This document shows positions 1 through 9,614 of a stretch of DNA of 64,000 nt, piece by piece. Below the pieces are notes generated by a model. That model saw nothing but the letters and a program-made list of their open reading frames with translations. It ran no database searches and was not told the origin of the DNA. Positions within the stretch are counted from its first letter, which is position 1. Each line of letters starts with the position of its first letter. Both the position numbers and the translations under genes were made by a program. The stretch is from Candidatus Sumerlaeota bacterium (GTDB taxonomy: Bacteria > Sumerlaeota > Sumerlaeia > SLMS01 > JAHLLQ01). The stretch is taken from positions 1 through 64,000 of the forward strand of contig JASGMJ010000023.1 in NCBI GenBank assembly GCA_030156535.1, given 5' to 3'.

Positions 1-2945
1 AGATCGGTCAGGCCATCACCATTGAAATCACCAGCGAGCACGTTGAACCCAAGCGCGGGATCGGCGTACCAGCCACTGGATTGTTTATTGGGGACGGAGA
101 AAGCGTCGGGCGCCTCGAACGTCGCCGTCCATGCTTCGCCGTCTGCGGTGACGGTGACGAGATCGGTGAACCCGTCGCCGTCGAAATCGCCTGCGAGCGT
201 CATCCAATTCGCGCCGGGGTCGTGGCGGAAACCGATGAAACCGAGGGAGGCCGCATCCGTCAATGTTCCTGTATCAAGGCGAGAGACCCAGAGGTCGGTG
301 AACTCTGTCAGGCCGAGCAGTTCGCCCGGGCCGGGTTGCTTGACCGTGAAACTCCAGACGGGCGAGGCGTCCTCGCCCGAGGGGCTTTGAGCACGAACCT
401 GCCAGTAATAGGTTTCGCCGGGTTCCGTCAGTCCGTCGATGGAGACAACCGGGGAGAGAGTGGCGTCCATGCGATGCTGGGTCGGAGGATTCGTGGTGCC
501 GAACCAGACCTCGTAGGTTGCCTCGCATTCCGGGCCAGTCCAACCGAATGTCGGTAGTTCGCGCTGAAATTGCAGCGTGTCGATTTCTGGAGGAACGACG
601 GACGCATTGGGCGGAACCGGATTCGAGAGAACCGCGGCCGCGCAGCTCTCCGTGCTGAACGTCCACTCGGTACCGCGGACAACGGTATCGCCGAAGTTGC
701 TGTCCACGCGCCATGCGTAGGTTCGGCCCGGTTCGAGGTTCATCAGGTGCCAGGACTGCTGCGACGTGGTGCCGAACTTGAAGAGCGTTCCCGGGACGCC
801 CACATGGACGTCGTAGGACAAAGCTCCGGCGTGGTCCATCCAGGTCAGCGTTACGCCAGGATCAGCGACGCTGGCGCCGTCGGTGGGCGCGGGTTCAGTG
901 ACGGGAGCGAAGGGCTGGGTGGTGGTTCCGATCGCGAAGTAGCCGAGCGTCGGCACGGTGGCCGCAATGGTGTTGCGTACGATGTTGCGTTTGGAAATAG
1001 GGACGGAGGTCCACGGTCCGGCGGGATCGGCGGCGCGGTACAGGGCCAGCGCGGTCTCCGCCACGCCGAGGGACGCGATGTCGCTGTCGAGATAGCGGAA
1101 CTGAACCTGGGCTGCCGAGTAACCGGTGCGGTCGGTTTCGATCTTCCACAGAACGTTGGCGGGCTCGCCGAGGGTTTGCCCCGCGGCATCGGCCAGGTTG
1201 ATGGAGGCGTTGCTGCGCGTCAGTGTCACGTCCTGGCGGCTGGTGGTGCCGCCGGTGAAGCCGATCCACGCGCGCGAGAAGGGATACTCTTCCTGCTCGC
1301 CCGCCGTGTGCCCGACGCCGAGCAGCGGCGCGTTGCCGTCGTGCGCGAAGGAGCGATAAACGCCCGATTCGGAAACGGGACGGGTGTACTGAAACCACGT
1401 CTCGAAGGGGGAGATGCGCGAGTAGCTGACGTAGAGCGTTTCGGCGGATCCAATGGCGTAGTCGGAGAGGCCGTCGCCGTCAATATCGCCAAGGCCCTTG
1501 ACCTTTGTTCCCACGCGTTCGCCTTGGTAGGTGCTAAGGTAGGTGCGCCCGCCGTTGCCGTAGCCCGGAGTCGTGGTTCTATTGTCGGCAATGGCGCGCA
1601 GGTTGATGGTGTCCACGCCCTCCCGGCCGTAGACGAGAAACGCCATTCCACTCGAGACGGCTTTGCCAGCGTATCCGACGTGGCTGGTGATTGCCGTGAA
1701 TCCGATAAGAAGATCGGCAAGACCATCGCCATCCACATCTCCGGCACCCGCGATGTCGAGGGCGTCCCGGGGGACGATATTGAGGCCGTCGACCAGGCCG
1801 CCGAAGACAATCGGCAAGGCCCTGCCCGCCGCGAGTTCTTCGGTAATGGTCGAATCGTGCTGTTCCGGACGTCCAAGGATCACGTAGCACTCCACGCTCC
1901 CGAAGTAACCGTTCGGGGAACGGTAGGCAACATGGTCCGAATAGCCGTCGCCGTTGAAATCACCGATGGCGAAGCCCGCAAAGTTTTCGGGTGAGAGGCC
2001 GGGGGAAATCGCGATCACGTCGTCGCGGGAGGCTTCCACGGTAATCTGGCGCGTTCCCGGGCCTCCGAGCACGATATAGCTGGCGGCGTCGAAGGCAAGA
2101 TCCGCGTAGCCATCGCCGTTGAAGTCTCCGGCGGGGATAGCACTTCTGATTGTTGCGCCGGGAGTCGAAAGGATCTCGACACCGGGAAGTGCCCCTGCGA
2201 TGGAGCTCGTGCTCTCCAGCAGGGTGTCGCCGAGAGGGTGCCCGAAGAGGATGCGATTCTCTGGCCCCCGCACAAGGGCATCCCCCAATCCGTCTCCATC
2301 AAAGTCCCCCAATCCGGAAACGGTGATGTAGTCAATCTGGGTTCCGCATAGATCGATGGGAAACCGCGAGGAAGTGACTTGGAAGACAAGTCCCAGGCGA
2401 TCCAGGAGAATGGATTGCAGGCTGAGTGGTTGTGGATACGTCCGGCCGCCGGGGATGATGTAGCCATGCGAACCGCCGGACTTTGAAGCGCTGGTCGCGC
2501 CAAACCCGGCATCCGAGATACCGTCTCCATCGAAATCGCCAAGACGGGTCGCATTGCTGCCGAAGTTGTTGTCCGGGCCGGAAGAGTTTACATCGTAGGA
2601 CACGTTGCTAAAGAGGAAGGACGTGTCGGTGATCGGATTCACGAGATCCACGTCAACCATGGGGCCCGAGTAGGTCAGGTAGGTGCCCCCGTTGTATTTG
2701 AGGCCCCCAAGCAGGATTTCCGGCTGGCCGTCGTTGTTGAGATCAACGGCGCCGTACGGGATGGGCACCCTGGGGGTACCTGTTGTCGTCGGCGGAATGG
2801 CGATGGCAAAGCCGTTGTCGTTTCCTTCCTTGCCGAGGTTGCTGAGCGGTTCGCCAGCCTCCCATGCACTGGCGGCCGATGCCGCCAGCAAGGCTGCGCC
2901 GAGGGCGAACGTGCGTCCGCCCCGTCGAATTGAATGACGACTCAT
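1..2945 (-). CDS. Secreted FG-GAP/VCBS repeat protein (C-terminus beyond window)
   Basis: Reading from 2945 down to the window edge gives an uninterrupted frame of about 981 codons with no stop, so the C-terminus is missing. It starts with a signal peptide (MSRHSIRR, then an Ala/Leu-rich stretch ending near SAASA). The body has repeated calcium-binding-type FG-GAP motifs: DLNNDGQPE, DFDGDGISD, DFNGDGYSD, DVDGDGLAD, DIDGDGLSD, DFDGDGFTD and DFNGDGLTD. A fibronectin III-like stretch (around ETYYWQVRA, near position 400) lies between the later repeats. Such proteins fold as integrin alpha-like beta-propellers and are usually cell-surface or secreted. The gene diverges from the equally large secreted protein at 3301. 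Specific function is unknown. The start is the first ATG before the signal peptide; family assignment rests on motif recognition only. Confidence 0.85.
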   Translation of the reverse strand, partial: MSRHSIRRGGRTFALGAALLAASAASAWEAGEPLSNLGKEGNDNGFAIAIPPTTTGTPRVPIPYGAVDLNNDGQPEILLGGLKYNGGTYLTYSGPMVDVDLVNPITDTSFLFSNVSYDVNSSGPDNNFGSNATRLGDFDGDGISDAGFGATSASKSGGSHGYIIPGGRTYPQPLSLQSILLDRLGLVFQVTSSRFPIDLCGTQIDYITVSGLGDFDGDGLGDALVRGPENRILFGHPLGDTLLESTSSIAGALPGVEILSTPGATIRSAIPAGDFNGDGYADLAFDAASYIVLGGPGTRQITVEASRDDVIAISPGLSPENFAGFAIGDFNGDGYSDHVAYRSPNGYFGSVECYVILGRPEQHDSTITEELAAGRALPIVFGGLVDGLNIVPRDALDIAGAGDVDGDGLADLLIGFTAITSHVGYAGKAVSSGMAFLVYGREGVDTINLRAIADNRTTTPGYGNGGRTYLSTYQGERVGTKVKGLGDIDGDGLSDYAIGSAETLYVSYSRISPFETWFQYTRPVSESGVYRSFAHDGNAPLLGVGHTAGEQEEYPFSRAWIGFTGGTTSRQDVTLTRSNASINLADAAGQTLGEPANVLWKIETDRTGYSAAQVQFRYLDSDIASLGVAETALALYRAADPAGPWTSVPISKRNIVRNTIAATVPTLGYFAIGTTTQPFAPVTEPAPTDGASVADPGVTLTWMDHAGALSYDVHVGVPGTLFKFGTTSQQSWHLMNLEPGRTYAWRVDSNFGDTVVRGTEWTFSTESCAAAVLSNPVPPNASVVPPEIDTLQFQRELPTFGWTGPECEATYEVWFGTTNPPTQHRMDATLSPVVSIDGLTEPGETYYWQVRAQSPSGEDASPVWSFTVKQPGPGELLGLTEFTDLWVSRLDTGTLTDAASLGFIGFRHDPGANWMTLAGDFDGDGFTDLVTVTADGEAWTATFEAPDAFSVPNKQSSGWYADPALGFNVLAGDFNGDGLTD

Positions 2946-3300
2946 GACAATCTCCCATTCCTCATCGCGGTCTTCGGGAGGGTGGCTCACTCCCCCAATT
3001 GTGGCCGTGATGTCAAAAGTGTATGGGAGCCATATGGTACAAAGTCGTTTGCACGACAACACGTTTCCGAGAGAAAAAAACTTTATTATTCTTTTCTGCA
3101 ACAGGCGGGAACTTTTGGGTCCCGAGGGTGTTCCAATAACAATTGTTCTTCCATTTGGGCTCCCTGGCGGGGGTTATCTTCATTGCCTTTTTCCAGAAGG
3201 GTGTCAGAATTGGGCTTAGCTCAGTGAGATTGGGCTTAGCTCAGTGAGCATTGGTATCTGAACGAATTATCCGGCAGATTCACGCCGATCGGAGAATCTC
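2946..3300. other. AT-richer divergent intergenic region
   Basis: A 355-base spacer between two divergent genes for large exported proteins. It is visibly richer in A/T runs than its surroundings (for example around 3064-3100), as expected for promoters in both directions, but I cannot assign a confident -35/-10 pair. It carries a short hairpin GTCGT-TTGC-ACGAC near 3045 and a perfect 20-base tandem duplication just before the downstream gene. A purine-rich GGAGAA ribosome site lies about 8 bases before the ATG at 3301. No gene is seen. Confidence 0.5.
3209..3248 (+). repeat. Perfect tandem duplication of a 20-bp unit resembling a tRNA 5' end
   Basis: Two adjacent identical 20-base copies (3209-3228 and 3229-3248). 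Each contains GGGCTTAGCTCAGT, which is what the acceptor strand plus the first half of the D-arm of many bacterial tRNAs looks like. Compare GCGTTAGCTCAGTTGG in the tRNA-Ala at 9498. No anticodon arm, T-arm or CCA follows, so this is not a tRNA gene. It may be a remnant of a tRNA-targeted insertion or a coincidence. It sits 52 bases upstream of the 3301 start codon. Confidence 0.7.
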
Positions 3301-6300
3301 ATGAAAAAACTCCTCCCAGTGCCATTTTCCCCGTTGCTACTGGCCTGCCTCCTGGCTGTGCGGGGCGCATGGGCTGTCGGCGACGCTGCCACGAACTTCC
3401 AAATCTTTGTGCCGCCAAACAACGACGTCGTCCATCGCGACTCCGCGTTGATCGTGACGAACGTGTCGCCGAACCCGGCGGCCGTCACGATCGAGGACAC
3501 CGGAGAGGATGGCGACACGGATGACTCTGTCTCCGGGCTGGTACTGGTCAGGGGGCAGTCGCACATTGTGTTCATCAAGGACGGCGCGGTGAACGACGAT
3601 GCCGGGAGCAAGTGGGACGGGGACTACTTCCGGATCACGAGCGACCAGCCCGTGGTCACGCAGATCGCGACGCGCAGTGACTGGCAGTGGGACTTCGTGC
3701 CGGCGGACAACCGGACGATGCGCGGCCAGTCGTTCTTTATCTACTCGCCGAGCACGTCCGTGTCGGACCGCGACCTCAACGTCTTCGCCTACGAACCGGG
3801 GACGGAGGTCTCGCTGTTGCGCATCAGCACCACGCCGCTGAATGCGACGGGGACGACCGCCGTGAACCTTGAAGACTCCGTGGAGATTTTCAAGGTTACG
3901 CTGGAGGAGGGCGAAGACCTGATCGTCAAGAAGGGCCTGGGCGTGGACGTGCTCGACCCCGGGCATTCCTATTGGGTGCGCTCCACGCGTTCGGTGACGG
4001 TGATGTCGGGCTCGCTGGTGGGCAACGCCCGCGACGGGATGGCCTTCGTGCCCTCGCGCAACGGCTCGTCCACGGGTGAGCTCTTCTATTTCATGATTCC
4101 GGCGGACTATGGTGGCGAACGCGAGCTTCGCCTGATCGCCTATGAAGACGGCACTGTGGCCACCTTCGAGGGCTGGGACGAGGACGCCCAGGAATGGGTC
4201 ACTGTCACGACATTCCAGGTGGACGCGGGTGGCCACGGCGATTGGGTGGAAGGCAGCACGCGCCACCGCCTGTACCGTCTGGCCACCAACGCTGATCACC
4301 CCGTCTCCGTCCTCATTCAGGACTGGATGGAGGCCAACGGCATCAGCGGCACCAAGGACGATACGTCTTTCGGCTCGTCATCCTCAGGCTACGGCGCGGG
4401 CAGGGACTTCCTGATGTACCTGCCGCCCCCGGGGAACCAGTACAACGTGACCGGGTTCCGTTCTCAAGAAAGCCACGTCTTCCTCTACGGCCACGTCAAT
4501 GGCACCCTCTGGAGCGTGACCGATGCCGATACGGACGGGACGCTGATCAACCGCACCGGGACTCTGGGCAAGGGCGAGTTTGCCCGGATCAGTGTGAACA
4601 GCACGGTGTACAATGGCCAGTTGAACAAGCCGGCGAACGGCATCCGCCCCTACGTGCGCATCTCGGCCGACCACCTGATCACCGCGCAGGTCTCCAACTT
4701 CAACGACAACTGGATGACCTATGTACCGAGCGTGACGCTGCCGAATCCGAACCTGACGGCATCCTCGCTGACCGAGGTGGTGGGTATCGGTGACACCCAC
4801 GCCTTCACGTTCAGCTCGGACAATATCGGCGCCTCGGCATTGCTCAACGCCGAGATCCGGCTGATCCTGGACGGGGCGACCACGTACACGGGGACGGTGT
4901 TTACCGGGTTCAGCCCGGGCAGCCCCACCGTCACCACCGACGCTGAAACGGGCAGGCAGAATGTCGTCTGGCAGGACCTGACGATTCCAGAAGGCGCGGA
5001 GTTCAGCGCGCAGGTGGAATACGAAGTAAACCCACGTCGGCCCGACAACTCGCGAGTGCTGAACGGAGATTTTGTCCTGCAGACCGTGCAGATCCGCGGC
5101 GAGGGCTATGGCACGCCGGCGGCCACCGGAGGAGAATCCGAAACCTTCACGGCGCAGGCCTCGGCCGCAGCCCAAGTGCGTGACACCAACCAGACGGTGG
5201 TGAACTTCTTCGCCGCTCAGGCGTCAGGAAACTCGGTCACCGCAAGCTGGCAGACCGCGCAAGAACCCGACGCAACCCAGTTCCGCGTCCATAAGTCCAA
5301 CAAGGCGGACGGGACCTTCACCCTGCTGAGCGAGGGAACCGTGGACCCGAAGGGCGACGCCCTGACGGGGGCGGACTACTCCGTAGTCGACTCCGGCCTC
5401 AGCGGCATCGCCACGCTCTTCTACCGCCTCGAGGTCATCGACGTTGAGGGAAACACCACCCGCTACGGTCCCGTCTCCGTCAGCTATCGCGACACCATTC
5501 CCCCGGCGAAACCGGTCATCACCAGCGCCAGCCCGTCCGACAGCCGGGTGGACCTGCACTTCGCCGGAGGTGACGAGGCCGGCGACCTGAAGGGGTACGA
5601 CCTTTTCCGCGCGGACACACAGGGAGGGACATACACCAAGGTTGGCGGAACCTTTGCCGATCCCACGGGCTCCGACTCGACGGCTCGGAATGGCTCCACT
5701 CTTTACTACCGCGTACAGGCTGTGGATACCGCCGGCAACCGCTCAGAACTTTCCGACCCGGTTGCCGCCACGCTGCCCACGAGCCTCTCGACGGGAACCA
5801 CGTTGGCCTATGAAGACCAACTCGGCCCCGATGCGAATGACTGGGACTACAACGACTTCGTGGTGCTGCTGCGCGTCTACGAATCCTTCGCGCCCGCAGG
5901 CCTCTCAGACGTCGTCATCGAAGTCGAGCCGGCCGCCCGCGGAGCAAGTTTCTCGAACCAGTTCTGGCTGCGCATGAGCGTCGCAGGGGACTGGAGTGCC
6001 ACGATCGAACGCTTCAACGACCGCACTGAGGCGGGACTGCTCTCCAGCGATGTCGTGACGGGATCCTCCACGCTGAACCTAAAGCTGTGGGAGGATACCC
6101 GCGAGGCCCTGCCTCCTGCCCCCGAAGACTTCACAACCAACACTCGCACGTCTCAGACAACGCCCATCTATGGCGAGTTCGTCCGCGTCACCATCACGCT
6201 GGACAACCCGGCCCTCAATCCGTCGGCCTCACGCCATCGCGCACCCTTTGACCCGTACCTCAAGAGCGAACTTGGCGAAATCCACCTGCTCCGCGAGGGC

Positions 6301-7890
6301 TTCCCCGACTCTACCGAGATCGTGGGGCAGGACGGTCCCCTGCAGGGCCTCAACCTTGAGTACGTCCTCGAAGTGCCCAACCCGATGTGGCTGTGGCCGC
6401 GCGAGACGCGCCGCATCTGGGTAAGCTATCCGGAGATGTTCGCGGCCTACCTGCTCTCGGGAGCCAACGAGGCGACGGACTGGAATGACTCCTCGAACGC
6501 CGACCCGGCACATGTCTGGGCGAACTACTCCTTTCTGGATTTGGGCACGAAGGAAACCGTGAAGTCGTCCACCCGCAGGGAGACCATGGCCAAGGCCGTT
6601 TCTCCCTCCCTGCACCTGGTGTCGACCGCTCCGGCCGGCATTGTGGCTCCGTTGAACCTGTGGACGCAGGAGGCCGGCCCCTTCCAGATCCCGGTCGGCA
6701 TCGTCGGCGGCACGCTTGGAGAAACGTTCACCGTGGATGGGACGGATACCTTTGATCTACTCGGAGGCATTTCGCCCCGTGCGCGGCCCGTGCGTGCAGT
6801 GCTCGTGCCGGATGGTGATGAAAGGCTCCTCGAAGGTGACTCGCTGGCAGAGGACACGAACTCCGTGCGGCTGCGCGACGCGGCGACTGGGACGCTGTTG
6901 TGGGAGAACTCGGTGGACGGAGCGATCAAGTCGCCCCTCGTCTTGGCAGACGTGACCGGCGACGATAGCCGCGAGATCCTGTTCACGACCGATGCCGGGA
7001 CGCTGCATGTCTGGAACGCGGCGGGCACCCGGGTCTTTGCACCGGTCAGCCTGGGAACGCAGTTGCTGGAGCGTAAGAACGTCCTCCTGTCACCCGCGCC
7101 TCTGGTCGCCGACATCAACGGCGACGGAACGCGCGACATTCTCACGGCGTCCGCCAGCAACCATGTTCACGCAGTGGACGCAGCAGGCGGGAGTCTGGCT
7201 GGGTGGCCGCGTCTCGTGGATGGCGCCGTCACGGCATCACCCGTGCTCGCCCGCGATCCCGACACCGGCGAGGCTCGCGTGCTGGTTGTCACGCGCAGTG
7301 GCACACTGTACTGCTTCGACGGTGCCGGGCGCCAGGCCGAGGGCTATCCCATTGCCTTGGGCCATGCGGTGATCGCCTCGCCCGCAGTGTTCACGACCGC
7401 CCAACTGTCCGAACCCCTGATTGTCCTGGCAGCTATCGACGGTACCGTCTCGGTCCTCAGTCTGTCGGGGGATGAACTCCCGGGCTGGCCTGTCAGCATG
7501 GAACAGACGATCTCTGCATCGCCTGTTGTCGCCGACCTGGACGGCGACGCCCAGCCTGACGTGATCGTGGCCAGCGAGGGGGGCACCGTGGCGGCCTGGT
7601 CGATCGACGGCACCCCGCTCGCGGATTTCCCCCTCGAGACCAACGGGATCATTCAGTCCACACCCGCAGTGACGGACTTCGGGTTCGACGGTCGCCCCGA
7701 GGTGTGGGTCGCCACGGCGGACGGACGTCTGCTGAGGTGGACTGCGGCGGAATCCAGTGCCCTGTCGCTGGCCGAACTCGCGCCATGGCCCTGCATGCTG
7801 GGCGGAGCAAGGGGCGACCAGTGGGCCGCCGAGACCTTCACTGCCGTCGAACCGTCCCTGGCCATTGGAGATCAGTGGATGTTCCGGTGA
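3301..7890 (+). CDS. Very large secreted multidomain protein (IgGFc-like N-domain, FN3, LruC/DUF4114-like, C-terminal propeller)
   Basis: A 1529-residue exported protein. It opens with a signal peptide (MKKLLP, hydrophobic core, cleavage near GAWA). Residues about 30-480 form a beta-rich region like IgGFc-binding-type N-domains. Residues 480-620 look like a CARDB/DUF11-type Ig module, and about 630-830 like two fibronectin III domains. Near residue 835 comes an LruC/DUF4114-type signature (YEDQLGPDANDWDYNDFVV). Residues about 1160-1520 repeat FG-GAP/PQQ-propeller blades (DVTGDDSREIL, DINGDGTRDIL, DLDGDAQPDVI). No C-terminal sorting or anchoring signal is seen. GGAG lies just before the ATG. 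It diverges from the FG-GAP gene at 2945, so both may be surface or matrix proteins induced together. Domain names are from motif recognition; the role is unknown. Confidence 0.85.
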   Translation: MKKLLPVPFSPLLLACLLAVRGAWAVGDAATNFQIFVPPNNDVVHRDSALIVTNVSPNPAAVTIEDTGEDGDTDDSVSGLVLVRGQSHIVFIKDGAVNDDAGSKWDGDYFRITSDQPVVTQIATRSDWQWDFVPADNRTMRGQSFFIYSPSTSVSDRDLNVFAYEPGTEVSLLRISTTPLNATGTTAVNLEDSVEIFKVTLEEGEDLIVKKGLGVDVLDPGHSYWVRSTRSVTVMSGSLVGNARDGMAFVPSRNGSSTGELFYFMIPADYGGERELRLIAYEDGTVATFEGWDEDAQEWVTVTTFQVDAGGHGDWVEGSTRHRLYRLATNADHPVSVLIQDWMEANGISGTKDDTSFGSSSSGYGAGRDFLMYLPPPGNQYNVTGFRSQESHVFLYGHVNGTLWSVTDADTDGTLINRTGTLGKGEFARISVNSTVYNGQLNKPANGIRPYVRISADHLITAQVSNFNDNWMTYVPSVTLPNPNLTASSLTEVVGIGDTHAFTFSSDNIGASALLNAEIRLILDGATTYTGTVFTGFSPGSPTVTTDAETGRQNVVWQDLTIPEGAEFSAQVEYEVNPRRPDNSRVLNGDFVLQTVQIRGEGYGTPAATGGESETFTAQASAAAQVRDTNQTVVNFFAAQASGNSVTASWQTAQEPDATQFRVHKSNKADGTFTLLSEGTVDPKGDALTGADYSVVDSGLSGIATLFYRLEVIDVEGNTTRYGPVSVSYRDTIPPAKPVITSASPSDSRVDLHFAGGDEAGDLKGYDLFRADTQGGTYTKVGGTFADPTGSDSTARNGSTLYYRVQAVDTAGNRSELSDPVAATLPTSLSTGTTLAYEDQLGPDANDWDYNDFVVLLRVYESFAPAGLSDVVIEVEPAARGASFSNQFWLRMSVAGDWSATIERFNDRTEAGLLSSDVVTGSSTLNLKLWEDTREALPPAPEDFTTNTRTSQTTPIYGEFVRVTITLDNPALNPSASRHRAPFDPYLKSELGEIHLLREGFPDSTEIVGQDGPLQGLNLEYVLEVPNPMWLWPRETRRIWVSYPEMFAAYLLSGANEATDWNDSSNADPAHVWANYSFLDLGTKETVKSSTRRETMAKAVSPSLHLVSTAPAGIVAPLNLWTQEAGPFQIPVGIVGGTLGETFTVDGTDTFDLLGGISPRARPVRAVLVPDGDERLLEGDSLAEDTNSVRLRDAATGTLLWENSVDGAIKSPLVLADVTGDDSREILFTTDAGTLHVWNAAGTRVFAPVSLGTQLLERKNVLLSPAPLVADINGDGTRDILTASASNHVHAVDAAGGSLAGWPRLVDGAVTASPVLARDPDTGEARVLVVTRSGTLYCFDGAGRQAEGYPIALGHAVIASPAVFTTAQLSEPLIVLAAIDGTVSVLSLSGDELPGWPVSMEQTISASPVVADLDGDAQPDVIVASEGGTVAAWSIDGTPLADFPLETNGIIQSTPAVTDFGFDGRPEVWVATADGRLLRWTAAESSALSLAELAPWPCMLGGARGDQWAAETFTAVEPSLAIGDQWMFR

Positions 7891-7891
7891 G

Positions 7892-9004
7892 TCAGGCTCC
7901 GAACCGGCGCAGGGCCAGATCGAAGGCATCGAGCGCGTCCGGCCACGGCTGGCCGATTTCAAGCCCACGTTGCCGGGCGCGCAGACGCATTTCCAGACGT
8001 TCGTCCGCCGGCAGCTCCAGCAGCTTCCCGATGGCCGCAGCCATGGCAGCCGGGTCCCGCGCCGGGACCACGCATCCCGGCATCGGCTCCGTCCCCATCA
8101 GTTCGCGCGCCACCGGCGTGGCGGTCACCACGGCAGGCAGTCCATGGAGAAGGGCATCCGCCAGGACGATGCCGAATCCCTCGCCCGAGCTGGCAAGCAG
8201 GAAGAGGTCGGCCCCGGCGAGCAGCGTGCTGAGTTCCCCCGGGCTCTTCCAGTCGTCCAGAATGACGCACTCCTCCACGCCAAGGCGGCATGCTTCGTCC
8301 CTCAGCCTCTGAACGTACTCTGGAGAAAAGGCCCGGTTACCGACCAGTCGCAGTTGTACGCGGTCCGCCAGTTGGGCATCGGGCGCGGCCAGATCGGCCA
8401 GTGCCTGCAGGAGCACATGGAACCCCTTGCGTGGGGTGTAGTTGCCCACGGAGATCAGCATCGCGGGGGCTCCGTCCTGTTCCTGCGCTCCGGGAACCAA
8501 CTCAAGGCCCGCAAAGTTATTCCCCGGATAGACCACCGCTTCGGGGCGACGCCCGCGCAAGTTCCCCAGGTCCTCTTGGAGCACCGCGTTGCTGACGCCA
8601 ACGTGTGCGTGGACGGCACGCAGGAAAAAGCGCGTCATCCAGTGGTGCAGCGAGCGGGAGCGGGCGGAACGCCGCAGCGGCCAGTAGGAGAGTTGGGAGA
8701 AACTGACAACCTGCGCACCGGAACCCCGCGCGGCGCTCCACAGCACGGGCCACAAGTGCCGGTACAGCCAAGTGTCGACCAATAGGACGTCGCAGCGGCG
8801 CCGAGCCACACGAATGGCGCGCGCCAAGTCCACGCGCCACCACACGCCGCCACGGCCGTACCACTCCTCCGCAGCCATGGGCTCGACGAGCCACCCACGT
8901 TCCCTCAACCCGTCAACCAGTTGGCGGTTGTAGATCTCGCCACCCGTTCGAGGCTTGGCGGGAAAGCAAGGAGCAAGAAAGGCCAGGCGCAAGGAAATCG
9001 TCAA
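7892..9004 (-). CDS. GT4-family glycosyltransferase
   Basis: About 370 residues with two Rossmann-like halves of a GT-B glycosyltransferase. The N-terminal half begins LAFLAPCFPAKPRTGGEIYN, typical of GT4 enzymes. The acceptor half has SVGNYTPRKGF, and the nucleotide-sugar region reads SSGEGFGIVLADALLHGLP, the family's EX7E motif with its second acidic residue as Asp. It would transfer a sugar from an NDP-sugar to a glycan or lipid at the cytoplasmic membrane. I chose the TTG at 9004 because homology-like sequence begins there; the frame stays open to an ATG at 9136 but that extension does not resemble the family. The gene is convergent with the large secreted protein, with one base between the stop codons, and stands alone. 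Donor and acceptor cannot be told. Confidence 0.85.
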   Translation of the reverse strand: MTISLRLAFLAPCFPAKPRTGGEIYNRQLVDGLRERGWLVEPMAAEEWYGRGGVWWRVDLARAIRVARRRCDVLLVDTWLYRHLWPVLWSAARGSGAQVVSFSQLSYWPLRRSARSRSLHHWMTRFFLRAVHAHVGVSNAVLQEDLGNLRGRRPEAVVYPGNNFAGLELVPGAQEQDGAPAMLISVGNYTPRKGFHVLLQALADLAAPDAQLADRVQLRLVGNRAFSPEYVQRLRDEACRLGVEECVILDDWKSPGELSTLLAGADLFLLASSGEGFGIVLADALLHGLPAVVTATPVARELMGTEPMPGCVVPARDPAAMAAAIGKLLELPADERLEMRLRARQRGLEIGQPWPDALDAFDLALRRFGA

Positions 9005-9497
9005 CGTCCCATGAGTGATAAGACCAGTGGGCGCATTGCGCCCGTGTATCCGGACAGGGCCAAGTGATTTCCCGCATGTCGCCGGTCTCTTTTCATCTGT
9101 GACTCCGTCCCTGATTGGTCTCGGCAACCCCGGCATGAACGCCGGGGCCCTTCGTGTCGAAGCCCCCGAGGATCGAGCGCGACTCTGCCCACTCCGTCAG
9201 TTCACGTCCTTGGAGTGTGCCCCGTGGCCCCGCTCCATCGTTTCATGCTGCTCGCGGTGGTGGGCAGGGTGGAGTTTGAGCATGGAGTCACCAGATGTCA
9301 TTTCCAGCCTCCTGACGCAGCCCTTGCAGCACAGCCTCACGAACTCGCCTTTGATGAGGACGTTGGTGGGGCGCCCATGGAAGCGTGGTCAGGAAGCCCC
9401 TGCATTGCGGCACCGAAAAAAGGGTGGCAAAAAGCCTTGACGCATCCCCCCGCTTCCGCCGATACGGCACGCCCTTGCTTGACAGGGGATCTTGTGT
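9005..9497. other. Non-coding spacer upstream of tRNA-Ala
   Basis: About 490 bases between the start of the glycosyltransferase gene and the tRNA. The short open frames here overlap each other and resemble no family. A weak promoter can be proposed for the tRNA: TTGACG at 9437-9442 and GATACG at 9461-9466, 18 bases apart. This would start transcription roughly 25 bases before the mature tRNA. Nothing else is evident. Confidence 0.45.
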
Positions 9498-9573
9498 GGG
9501 GCGTTAGCTCAGTTGGTAGAGCGCCGCGCTGGCAGTGCGGAAGTCGCGAGTTCAAATCTCGCACGCTCCACCA
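9498..9573 (+). tRNA. tRNA-Ala (anticodon GGC)
   Basis: A complete 76-nucleotide cloverleaf with encoded CCA. Acceptor GGGGCGT pairs with ACGCTCC (one G-U). The D-arm is GCTC/GAGC around AGTTGGTA. The anticodon stem CCGCG/TGCGG encloses loop CTGGCAG, giving anticodon GGC, which reads GCC/GCU alanine codons. The variable loop is short. The T-arm is GCGAG-TTCAAAT-CTCGC. A9570 is the discriminator and CCA is at 9571-9573. A hairpin with stem GTTTTC/GAAAAC overlaps the CCA end just downstream, but there is no U tract. Confidence 0.97.
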
Positions 9574-9614
9574 GTTTTCTTCTCGAAAACCGGTGAATTC
9601 CCAGACAACATTCT

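Noticed and set aside
570-1994. 474-codon plus-strand frame
   Set aside because: It mirrors the FG-GAP repeat protein on the minus strand, whose DxDGDG repeats are in frame throughout.
3209-3260. tRNA gene
   Set aside because: Only an acceptor/D-arm-like start is present, duplicated; no anticodon or T-arm follows.
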